Virus record (IMG/VR): IMGVR_UViG_3300028388_002818
Coordinates: 1 to 51,538 of that record
Direction: 5' to 3' (one strand)
DNA length: 51,538 nucleotides
Origin: a virus
Made by a program: the position numbers and the translations under genes. The notes under the pieces were generated by a model that saw only the letters and a list, made by a program, of their open reading frames with translations, was not told the origin of the DNA and made no database searches. Position 1 is the first letter of the stretch, and the number at the start of each line of letters is the position of its first letter. This document shows positions 15,206 to 23,800 of the stretch, piece after piece.

Positions 15206-16333
15206 ATGGCAGGAATAACACACGTCAGCGCGAGCAGTATTGAGCTGTTCAAGAACTGCGAACGCAAGTGGTATCACCGCTACATCAATGGGCATAAGGG
15301 CGAAACCTCAGACGCTATGTTGCGCGGTACTAGGGTGCATGAGGCGCTTGAGAAATACCTTGAGAAAGGGACCGCCCCTGACTTGACCACCCCCGAAGGT
15401 CAAATTGCGTCAACAGGTTTACATCACCTACCCGCACCTTCAACCGAGAACACTGTTGAGGTGAGCCTTGAACGCTTACCTTTGCGCGAGCCGCTTGAAG
15501 TCCCCTTCAAAGGATTTATTGACCTGTTGCACGAAGATGAAGACGGTACACCGCTTATCATCGACCACAAGACGACTTCGGGAACTAGATACATGAAGAC
15601 CCCCGAAGAGCTGAGCGTGAACACGCAGATGATTGTCTACGCGAAGCACGTCTTAGATAACTCCCCTGAGCATGACGCTGTTATCTTGAGGCACATTTAT
15701 TACGTCACGCGTAAGCCCTACAAGAGTCAGGTGCGTGAGGTCCGAGTGACCCGTGACCATGTAGAAGAGCAGTTTGCCCTAATCGCTGAGATTGTCTCTA
15801 AGATGGTCAAAGCGAGCCAACAACCACAGCACGTTACCGTGCTTAACCCTTCATTTTGCAAGGCGTATAACCGCCAATGCGACCACTACAACGATTGTTT
15901 TTTCACCCTTGAGAGAAGAGAGAATAGACCTATGTCAGAGAAGCAAAAGAAGACCCTTGCGTTCCTTCGTGGCGAGACTGATAACACTGCGAAATCAGAA
16001 GAGAAAGAGGCTACTGCTATCGGTAGCGAAAAATCAACTGCTGTCGGTAGTGGTGTTCACATTTACGTTGGCGTTGTGCGTTATGGCGGCGAGGGCGAAA
16101 TGCGTATGCTGAGCGAGGCGCTTGATGACCACATTTCTACAATCTGCATCAAGCACTCTACGAAGAGCATTTACACGATTAAGTACAAGGCAGGCTTTGA
16201 CGAACTCGCTGAGGCTATCTTGCAGTGGGGTATTCCCGAAGGTCATTGGTACATTGACCCAAGCAGTGAGTATTGGACCCGCCTCAGTGACGTAATCTTC
16301 ACCAAAGCCGACACAGTTTACACACGAGGTTAA
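15206..16333 (+). CDS. Cas4-like PD-(D/E)XK nuclease with extra C-terminal domain (375 aa)
   Basis: Probable Fe-S exonuclease of the Cas4/AddB type, acting on DNA ends. The N-terminal SSIELFKNCERKWYHRYI gives the first cluster cysteine and a typical start helix. PLIIDHKTTSG gives the D-x-K catalytic pair, and the C-terminal CKAYNRQCDHYNDC gives three more cysteines. Phages use such nucleases in recombination and DNA processing. Beyond the core (residues about 250-375) there is an extra domain after a Lys/Glu linker containing two direct copies of the 11 bp motif (16016-16050); it starts VHIYVGVVRYGGEGEM and is not recognised. The ATG at 15206 has GAGAGG upstream; the frame is open further upstream without a ribosome site. 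First gene of the terminase operon. Confidence 0.8.
   Translation: MAGITHVSASSIELFKNCERKWYHRYINGHKGETSDAMLRGTRVHEALEKYLEKGTAPDLTTPEGQIASTGLHHLPAPSTENTVEVSLERLPLREPLEVPFKGFIDLLHEDEDGTPLIIDHKTTSGTRYMKTPEELSVNTQMIVYAKHVLDNSPEHDAVILRHIYYVTRKPYKSQVREVRVTRDHVEEQFALIAEIVSKMVKASQQPQHVTVLNPSFCKAYNRQCDHYNDCFFTLERRENRPMSEKQKKTLAFLRGETDNTAKSEEKEATAIGSEKSTAVGSGVHIYVGVVRYGGEGEMRMLSEALDDHISTICIKHSTKSIYTIKYKAGFDELAEAILQWGIPEGHWYIDPSSEYWTRLSDVIFTKADTVYTRG
16016..16050 (+). repeat. Paired 11 bp motif, direct orientation, in the nuclease gene
   Basis: GCTATCGGTAG (16016-16026) and GCTGTCGGTAG (16040-16050), starts 24 bp apart. In frame it encodes AIGSEKSTAVGS between the nuclease core and the C-terminal extension. 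The same two variants occur as inverted pairs at 34968-35006 and 50840-50878. Confidence 0.6.
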
Positions 16334-16338
16334 GTGAT

Positions 16339-18063
16339 ATGAGCTACGCCCTTAAAAAACTCATGGGGACCGCCACCACCGACAAGCAAGCCGAGGCTGT
16401 AAAGATAGAGGTGCATGAGAATAAGCGTATTGCAGACCTAGCAACGTATACGCATTTACCTTGTGACCTCACCGACTTGTTCAAGAAACAGGGCGGGACA
16501 ATGAGTCTATTCCCTATTCAGAGCCAAGCGCTACGCGTCTGTAAAGAGGCAGGCGGCGGTGTGCTTATGATGGGGTGTGGTAAGGGCAAAACGCTCGTGT
16601 CATTACTGTTAGCGAAATACATGGGTAAGAAGCGACCTCTGTTGCTTATCCCTGCGAAATTACGAGAGAAGACCCGCGACGAATTTAGAAATACCTACGC
16701 GTCAAATTTTGAATTTGTAGAGCCTATGATTCTCTCGTATGAGATGCTGAGCCGCGCTTCGGGTCGAGATAAGATGAAGGAATATAAGCCTGATATTATT
16801 ATCTGTGACGAGGCGCAGGCTATTAAAGATATATGCAGTGCAAGGACCTCGCGCTTGGGTAAATACCTAATGGAGAACGAGGACTGCGCTTTCGTAGTTA
16901 TGAGCGGTACACTGTTTAATAAGAGCGTGACCGACTTTGCCCACCTTGCTGATTGGGCTTTAGGTGACGACTCCCCTGTACCTAGAAATATGCGCGACGC
17001 GCAGGCGTGGGACGATTTATTACGAGGCGAAGCCGACAAGTTTCAACACGCTACCTTCATGCCTATGTATGACAAGTGGGGAAGGCTCCACGCACAAGAG
17101 GCTATCTACAACAGGCTCAATCAAGCGAAGGGTATACTTCTCACAAAAGATGATGACGTGCCTTGTTCGCTCACAATCACGAAGCGCCGCTTAACCCTGC
17201 CGAAAGAATTAGAAACTGCAATTGCAGACGCTATGCAGGGTAACGGGCTTATGGCTGAGATACTTGAGAAGGCGGGTATCGAGGACCTTACTGACGAACT
17301 TTTAGCCTCACAACATTTGTGGGACAACACGGACTCGGTGGCGCTTCACGCGCTGAGCCAAATGATGATGGGTATGCTCTACTATTGGGAGTGGGCTGAG
17401 GGTTCACCCGACGAAGAGTGGTTAGAGGCGCGTAGAGCGTGGAACGCGGCGGTCAAGGCTATCATCGAGTGCGACCTTGAAGGCTACGACACGCCAGGTC
17501 TTATTTACGAAGGCTTCTACGAAATAGGCGACGCCACCATTGAAGCGATGTTCGGTGAGGCTTACGAGGCTTGGAGCCTTCAACGACGCAAGCCTGAGCC
17601 ACCGCGTAAAGAGGTTTGGGTTTCTGACTACCTGATTAATGACGTTGCCGAATACGCCAAGAAGCATAAAGAGCCTCTTCTGATTTGGGTGAACAACAAC
17701 GTGGCGTTTGCCGAAAAGCTATCAGCGGTCACGGGCTTGCCTTATTACGGCGGTGGCGTTGAGTTCGATATGCAGAACGCGCATAGCTGTATTCTTTCGG
17801 TAAGCTCACACGCAACAGGTAAGAACCTGCAAGCGTGGAGCCATAATCTTGTGGTAGGCGCTATTGCCTCGCCTGAGATTTGGGAACAGATGATAGCGCG
17901 AACGCACCGCACAGGTCAGCAAGCCGACAGCGTTGAGGTTGTGATTTATGACCACACTGTATTCGGAGCCGCGTTTAAGAACGCCTTGCGTCAAGCTAAG
18001 GTCATAGGCAAGACTATAGGTGCAACCCAACGCATTGTATATGCCGACAAAATAAAGGGATAA
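16339..18063 (+). CDS. SNF2-type superfamily 2 helicase/translocase (574 aa)
   Basis: ATP-driven DNA translocase. Visible motifs: FPIQSQALRVC (Q-like motif), Walker A GCGKGKT (residues about 79-85), LLLIPAKL (Ia), IIICDEAQ (D157-Q160, Walker B/DEAQ), FVVMSGTLFN (III), and in the C-terminal half HATGKNLQAW (V) and ARTHRTGQ near residue 520 (VI). The latter is typical of the SNF2 family with its R-x-H-R-x-G-Q signature. Roughly 100 residues between the two lobes (about 340-440) are an acidic, Trp-rich insert. It follows the Cas4-like nuclease by 5 bases and may work with it in recombination or replication restart. SD is weak, so translation probably couples to the upstream gene. Confidence 0.9.
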   Translation: MSYALKKLMGTATTDKQAEAVKIEVHENKRIADLATYTHLPCDLTDLFKKQGGTMSLFPIQSQALRVCKEAGGGVLMMGCGKGKTLVSLLLAKYMGKKRPLLLIPAKLREKTRDEFRNTYASNFEFVEPMILSYEMLSRASGRDKMKEYKPDIIICDEAQAIKDICSARTSRLGKYLMENEDCAFVVMSGTLFNKSVTDFAHLADWALGDDSPVPRNMRDAQAWDDLLRGEADKFQHATFMPMYDKWGRLHAQEAIYNRLNQAKGILLTKDDDVPCSLTITKRRLTLPKELETAIADAMQGNGLMAEILEKAGIEDLTDELLASQHLWDNTDSVALHALSQMMMGMLYYWEWAEGSPDEEWLEARRAWNAAVKAIIECDLEGYDTPGLIYEGFYEIGDATIEAMFGEAYEAWSLQRRKPEPPRKEVWVSDYLINDVAEYAKKHKEPLLIWVNNNVAFAEKLSAVTGLPYYGGGVEFDMQNAHSCILSVSSHATGKNLQAWSHNLVVGAIASPEIWEQMIARTHRTGQQADSVEVVIYDHTVFGAAFKNALRQAKVIGKTIGATQRIVYADKIKG

Positions 18064-18065
18064 TT

Positions 18066-18752
18066 ATGAAAGTTAAAGAAGACATTTTAGGACCTATTCT
18101 TGAGGTACCCGAAGACTTTGACCAAGACAACATCTTGGAAATGTCAGTGCCTGACGACGATAAAGAAGTGCAAATGTCACCCGCAGACGAAGCTCTAGCG
18201 AAATCAGACCGTTTACTTAACGACCTCGATATTCCCACGCACCGTGAATTAAAGAGCATGACAAATGTAGATAAAGAGCGGTGGCTTGTCGTGATTGAAA
18301 CCCTGCTTCAACGAGGCGTGAAATCGAAGAATAAGATGACACGTCTGCTCAACCTACCAACCTACACGGTGAATAAGTTTGTTCAAGAGGTGATGGGTAA
18401 TTGGCAACAGTCACTTTCGGTGGGGACCATTAACTGTAGGCGTGAGCAAATCTACTTAGAGGCTGAGCGTGTGAAAGAATACGCGTGGCGAGCCTTAACG
18501 ATGGTCGATAACGACTCAGCTAAGCTCAAGTACCTTCAACTTATTCTTCATGCAGGGCAACGCCAATCTTCGCTCATTGGCGCTGAGAAGCAACAGGTAG
18601 AAGCGGCGGTCACGGTGCAAGCTCAACATAAGAGTACCGCCGATTTCGAAAACGAGTTTATTGATATAAAAGGTATAAGCGGCGAACAGCTTAAAGACTT
18701 GGGAGATGTTATTTCGAGGCAGTTAAGCCTCAATAAAACCGAGGAGGACTAA
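18066..18752 (+). CDS. terS: Terminase small subunit, probable (228 aa)
   Basis: Identified by position, immediately before the large terminase, and by composition. An acidic, disordered N-terminus (about 60 residues) precedes a helical region with a helix-turn-helix-like KSKNKMTRLLNLPTYTVNKF (about 95-115). A long helix follows with CRREQIYLEAERVKEYAWRAL, which would form an oligomerisation coiled coil. Small terminases bind phage DNA and start packaging. Gaps to neighbours are 2 bases on each side, so translation is coupled. Sequence families of this subunit are very diverse, hence not certain. Confidence 0.7.
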   Translation: MKVKEDILGPILEVPEDFDQDNILEMSVPDDDKEVQMSPADEALAKSDRLLNDLDIPTHRELKSMTNVDKERWLVVIETLLQRGVKSKNKMTRLLNLPTYTVNKFVQEVMGNWQQSLSVGTINCRREQIYLEAERVKEYAWRALTMVDNDSAKLKYLQLILHAGQRQSSLIGAEKQQVEAAVTVQAQHKSTADFENEFIDIKGISGEQLKDLGDVISRQLSLNKTEED

Positions 18753-18754
18753 TC

Positions 18755-20440
18755 ATGGACCAAGCCACGATTAATAAGTTAATCGGCACGAAACAGGGGC
18801 GGCGTCTTTTATCGGTTCACTCACCTATGTTTTTTGCCCAATACTATTTAGGTTACGATTATACTACACACCAAAAAGAGTGGCTTGAAGACTGCGAGCG
18901 GTTAATCAAACAGGCTAAAGCACAAAATACAAAAGAGAAGCTGTTATTGCTCGCCCCTCGTGACCACGGTAAATCATATTTATCAATAGCCATGACCGTA
19001 AGAGCGGTGTGCCTAGACAGAAATGTAAAAATACTTTGGATAAGTGCATCGAGCGGTCAGGCTGAGAAGCGCGTTCGCATGGTAAAGCAGTTCTTTCAAT
19101 CAGAAAAGATAATTGCAGATTGGGGTAGTGACGATATGCCCCCGTTCAAAGAACCTGACAGCAAGTGGATAAATACTCAGATTTATGTACCTCGCCCTTC
19201 TGAGAGCGTGGACCCCACAGTTGAGGCAACAGGCTCAGGCGGCTCTATCACGGGTGGTCACGTTGATATGATTCTGATGGACGACCTTGAAGACGACAAG
19301 ACCACGTTTAGCTCTAGCGTTAGAACCAAAACCCGTGAGTGGCTTCGAGGCACGGTGCAACCTATGCTCTCACGAGGTGGGTTTATGCTTGTTGTCGGTA
19401 CGCGTAAACATCACGATGATATTTACGGTCACATGATGAACGACCCCACGTTCAACGTAAGAAATGACCCCGCCATTTCTCAATTCCCTGAGAGTTACAG
19501 TTTCGAAATGGGGTTAGACGCTGAGGGTCGAGATATTATTAAAAACGTGGTGGTCAAAGGACCAAGCAAGGTGCTTTGGAAAGAGCAACGCCCCATAGAG
19601 TATTTGCTAAAAGAGAAGCAGACCGTAGGCTCTCTTTTATTTGCGCGTGAGTTTCAAAATCAGGTGCAAAGTGATGATAGCGCCGTATTTAAAATGGAGT
19701 GGCTAGATATTTCAAAGAAGCGAGGTACGCATTACACGTTTGGGCAAATACCCGAAGTCGAGCAATTGCAGGTAGTGCAGGCGTGGGACCTTTCGCTTAT
19801 CACTGACGCTAAACGCGCTGACGACCAAGACGGTGACTACACGGTAGGTACAACGTGGGCTAAAGACGAACACGGTAACCGCTATTTATTGTCACAGGTG
19901 CGTGTGCGAGGCTTAACCCCTAATGAGCTAAAGGCGTTAATCGTTTCTGAATACGAGCGGTTCAAAGGGCTTGTATCGGTTGTGATGATTGAGAAAAACG
20001 CCTTCGGGCAATTGCACCTCTTGAACCTGCAACAAACTACAGACTTACCCTTGCGCCAACACCTCACCACCGCAGGCGGTAAATCATCACCGTGGACAGG
20101 GGTTCCGTCGCTCGCCGCCTTGTTTGAGAACGGCAAGGTTGTCTTACCTTATAGGGGCGACGAAACAAGACAAGCGGTCGATACGTTGTGCCAAGAGCTT
20201 TACGGGCTAGGTAAAGAGAAACACGACGACACGGTAATGAGTTTATGGATAGCCGAGTGTGCTATGAAAGCCGCCTCATTTCAATATGCGGTTTCTTTCG
20301 GTGAAGATGTGCAGTATGACTCGTTCGGCAGGCTCGTGGGTGGCGAGCAAAGTTTGGCGGCGTATTCACGCCAAGCAGAACAGGAAGGTTTATCTGCGCT
20401 GTGGGCTTCGCTAGATATAGATGTTGACCCCACGGCTTGA
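18755..20440 (+). CDS. terL: Terminase large subunit (561 aa)
   Basis: Packaging motor ATPase and nuclease. Walker A is APRDHGKS (67-74), and the Walker B with catalytic acids is ILMDDLED (173-180). The C-terminal RNase H-like nuclease is suggested by VVQAWDLSL (first Asp), VVMIEKNAFGQ (middle Glu) and KHDDTVMSL (last acidic pair). Length fits T4-gp17-like terminases. GAGGAGG lies 7 bases before the ATG at 18755. The gene ends at a promoter/hairpin region that starts the fibre genes. Confidence 0.96.
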   Translation: MDQATINKLIGTKQGRRLLSVHSPMFFAQYYLGYDYTTHQKEWLEDCERLIKQAKAQNTKEKLLLLAPRDHGKSYLSIAMTVRAVCLDRNVKILWISASSGQAEKRVRMVKQFFQSEKIIADWGSDDMPPFKEPDSKWINTQIYVPRPSESVDPTVEATGSGGSITGGHVDMILMDDLEDDKTTFSSSVRTKTREWLRGTVQPMLSRGGFMLVVGTRKHHDDIYGHMMNDPTFNVRNDPAISQFPESYSFEMGLDAEGRDIIKNVVVKGPSKVLWKEQRPIEYLLKEKQTVGSLLFAREFQNQVQSDDSAVFKMEWLDISKKRGTHYTFGQIPEVEQLQVVQAWDLSLITDAKRADDQDGDYTVGTTWAKDEHGNRYLLSQVRVRGLTPNELKALIVSEYERFKGLVSVVMIEKNAFGQLHLLNLQQTTDLPLRQHLTTAGGKSSPWTGVPSLAALFENGKVVLPYRGDETRQAVDTLCQELYGLGKEKHDDTVMSLWIAECAMKAASFQYAVSFGEDVQYDSFGRLVGGEQSLAAYSRQAEQEGLSALWASLDIDVDPTA

Positions 20441-20467
20441 CCTATAACACTAGCATGAGGGTATATT
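20437..20467 (+). promoter_or_regulatory. Possible promoter before the fibre genes
   Basis: TTGACC (20437-20442) overlaps the terminase stop codon and is followed, after a long 19 bp spacer, by TATATT (20462-20467). The -10 region lies in a hairpin (see 20457-20486). The spacer is longer than optimal. Confidence 0.4.
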
Positions 20468-20486
20468 TTAAAGGTAAAATGCCCTC
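20457..20486. repeat. Imperfect hairpin in the terminase-fibre gap
   Basis: GAGGG (20457-20461) pairs with CCCTC (20482-20486), and inside it ATTTTA (20465-20470) pairs with TAAAAT (20475-20480). No T run follows, so it is more likely an operator or RNA stem than a terminator. It overlaps the candidate -10 box. Confidence 0.45.
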
Positions 20487-20510
20487 AACTCACAGACTTG
20501 GAGATTACCC

Positions 20511-20831
20511 ATGCAGAGAACAACTAAAACTATTCAGTCGGGAGGGCAGACGGTACGCCTAGCTAAGCCTCAGCTTGGCTTCAACCCTGCTGACACACAC
20601 CGTCAATTTCAGGTGTCTTGCTCAGGGCTTGGCGGCGGTACGTTCACCGTGAGCTTTGTACCTACAGGGAGCCGCCACGTTATTGATTTCTCTTCGAATC
20701 TTAACGAGAGCGAGCTTGTGCTTAGCGCAGGTGACAGCTTCTTGTACGACCAAATGATTATTTCGTTTGATAACTTAGGCGCGGGTGCAGACCCCGAAGT
20801 GGTCGCAACCTTTTGGATTAAGGGGCTTTAA
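20511..20831 (+). CDS. Small structural-type protein (106 aa)
   Basis: Unrecognised, but beta-rich with no charged helices: VSCSGLGGGTFTVSFVPTG, then HVIDFSSNLNESELVLSAGDSFLYDQMIISFDN. It resembles the small head- or tail-decoration proteins found beside fibre genes. The ATG at 20511 has GGAGA about 8 bases upstream. It is followed by the first fibre gene after 2 bases, so it is probably co-expressed and virion-associated. Confidence 0.7.
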   Translation: MQRTTKTIQSGGQTVRLAKPQLGFNPADTHRQFQVSCSGLGGGTFTVSFVPTGSRHVIDFSSNLNESELVLSAGDSFLYDQMIISFDNLGAGADPEVVATFWIKGL

Positions 20832-20833
20832 AC

Positions 20834-23800
20834 ATGACTGTTATCACAGGTTCTAAAGCAACTACTGAGGCGGCGGGTTCCGTTCGCCTAGCCACCGTTG
20901 CGGAAGCTATCGCGGGTATAGCGACCGATATTGCCGTCACACCCGCAGGTGTCGCCGCCGTCGCTCTTGAGGGTGTGGGTGGTGTTTCACAGGCTGAGCT
21001 TAACGCGGTTCAGGTTGAACTAGATACTACTCAAGCGGGTGCAGGTCTTAGCGCCAACGGTTCGTATTCTGCGCCAGGTGGGTCAATCTACCTCGCCGCA
21101 AGCACCTCTATCGTTGACGCCTTGTCCTTGCTTGATGCCGCTCTTGACCTCACCTCCTCAGATGTGACCACCAATGCAAATGCAATTGCCACAAACACCG
21201 CTGATATTGCCACGAACGCGGGTGCTATTTCGGCTGAGGCAACAGCGCGAGCTAATGCAGACGCGGCTTTACAGACCGAACTCGATGCCACCCAACAGGG
21301 TGCAGGTCTTGAGGCAGACGGCTCTTATGCTCAGCTTGTTGGGTCTAACTACCTTGACGCGGCTACGAGCCTCAAGGGGGCTATTTCTACGCTCGACACT
21401 CAGCTCAAGACTGTGGCTGACGCGGCGGGTAATGCAGGGCAACTTGAGCTTGACGCTACCCAACAAGGCGCAGGGCTTGAGGCTGACGGTTCTTACGTTG
21501 CGCCTATCGGGACCAACTATCTCGGCGCATCAACAAGTTTGAAGCAAGCTCTCACGGTGCTAGACGGTGAAATCGACACCAACGCACAGCTTATTTCTAC
21601 TGAGGCAACCGCTCGCGCAAATGCAGATACGACACTCTCGAATAGCATCGCCGCTGTATCTTCTGATGTTTCTGATTTGCAAACTGAGGTTGATGATACT
21701 CAGGCTTCGGTTGGGCTTGCGGCTGACGGTAGTTACACCGCACCTGCAAGCAACTACTTAGGGGCTACTACCACAATCAAGGGTGGCTTATCCGCTCTCG
21801 ATACACAGGTGAAGGCTGTTGCTGACGCGCTTGCCTCAGATGTGACTTCACTAGAGAACGCAGATGCGGCGCTTCAAACTGAGCTTGACGATACTCAAGC
21901 GGGTGCAGGTCTTGAGGCAGACGGCTCTTACGTTGCTCCTGTTGGCTCAAACTATCTTGGCGCAAGCACCTCATTAAAGAGTGGATTAACTGCGCTTGAT
22001 ACCCAAGCGAAGATTAACGCTGACGCTATTTCTGCTGAGGCTTCTGCTCGCCTCTTGGCTGACCAAGAAATCGACCAAGAAATTTCTGATTTGCAGACTG
22101 AGCTTAGCACAACCCAAACGGGTGCAGGGCTTGAGGCTGACGGCGGCTACGTCGCACCCGCAGGTTCTAACTACTTGGCAGGGAGCCTTAGCATCAAGGA
22201 CGGTCTTGCTGACCTCGATGTGCAGGTTAAGGTTAACGCCGACGCTATTTCTAGTGAGGCAACAACCCGCGCTAGTTCTATTTCAGATTTGCAGACGGAG
22301 CTTGACGCCACTCAAACAGGCGCAGGTCTTGATGCAGACGGTGGCTACACCGCGCCTCTCGCTTCAAACTATCTCGGTGCCTCGACCTCACTCAAAGATG
22401 GGCTTAGCACACTCGATACCCGCTTGAAGCAGGTGGCTGACGCGGCAGGCGGCGACTTTACAGAGGTCATTGACGAGGTTGACGCTATCGAGCTTTCTGT
22501 GGGTCTTGAGGCTGACGGAACTCTTGTCGCGCCTATCGGTACGAATCATCTTGGGACCATCACCTCAATCAAGGGTGGGCTTGTCACGCTTGACGCAGAA
22601 ATCAAGGTTAACGCTGACGCTATTTCTGCTGAGGCTACCTCACGCACAGATGCAGACGCGGCGCTTCAAACTGAGCTTGATTCAACCCAAAGCTCAGCAG
22701 GGCTTGAGGCTGACGGTAGTCTTGTTGCGCCTATCGGAACAAATCACTTAGGTGCAATCACTACCCTCAAGGGTGGTCTTGTGGCGCTTGATACCGAGAT
22801 TCAGGTTAATGCGGTCGCCATTTCTACTGAGGCTTCGGCGCGAGTTGACGGTGACAACGCACTCAACGCCCTTATCACGGGGCTTGAGGGTGACATTGAC
22901 GCGCTTCAACTTGAGATTGATGATGTTCAGATTGGTGCAGGGCTTGAGGCTGACGGCTCTTATGTGGCTCCCGCAGGGTCAAACTACCTCGCCGCCTCTA
23001 CAAGCCTTAAAGACGCACTTGCGAAGCTCGATGCGGCGTTGAAAGCCAACGCTGATGCCGATGCCGCTGAGCTTGACCTCACGGCTCTTCAAGACGCTGT
23101 TAACGCGCTTCAAACTGAGCTTGACGCAAGCCAAAGCTCAGCGGGTCTTGAGGCTGACGGCTCTTTTACCGCGCCTCTTGGGACCAATCATCTTGGGACT
23201 ATTTCTACCCTCAAGGGTGGGCTTGTTACTCTCGACGGTGAGATTAAGGTTAACGCTGATGCTATTTCTGCTGAGACTACTGCGAGATTAAGTGGGGATT
23301 CTGATTTGCAGGCTGAGCTTGACGCCACACAGGTAGGCGCAGGGCTTGATGCAGACGGTGGCTTCACCGCGCCTGCAAGCAATTACATTTCTGCAAGCAC
23401 TTCGTTGAAGGGTGGTCTTGTTGACCTTGATACTCAGGTAAAGAGCAACGCCGATGCCATTTCTAGTGAGGCGGCTACCCGCCTTGCGAACGACAACGCG
23501 CTTGCAGATGATATTGCTGACGCCTTCGCCGCTGTGGGTGAGGTCAACCTTGCAGTGGGTCTTGAGCTTGATAATTCGTACCCCACACCTAGTGGGTCTA
23601 ATTACCTCGATGCGACCTCTACGGTTATGGAGGCTGTGCTTGCCCTTGACACCCAAGCGAAGAGCAACGCGGATTCTATTTCTTCTGAGGCTACTGCCCG
23701 TGCAAGCGCCGACTCTGCGCTTCAACTTGAGCTTGATACGACTCAAACAGGTGCAGGACTTGAGGCGAACGGGGGCTATAACGCACCTCTCGCTTCAAAC

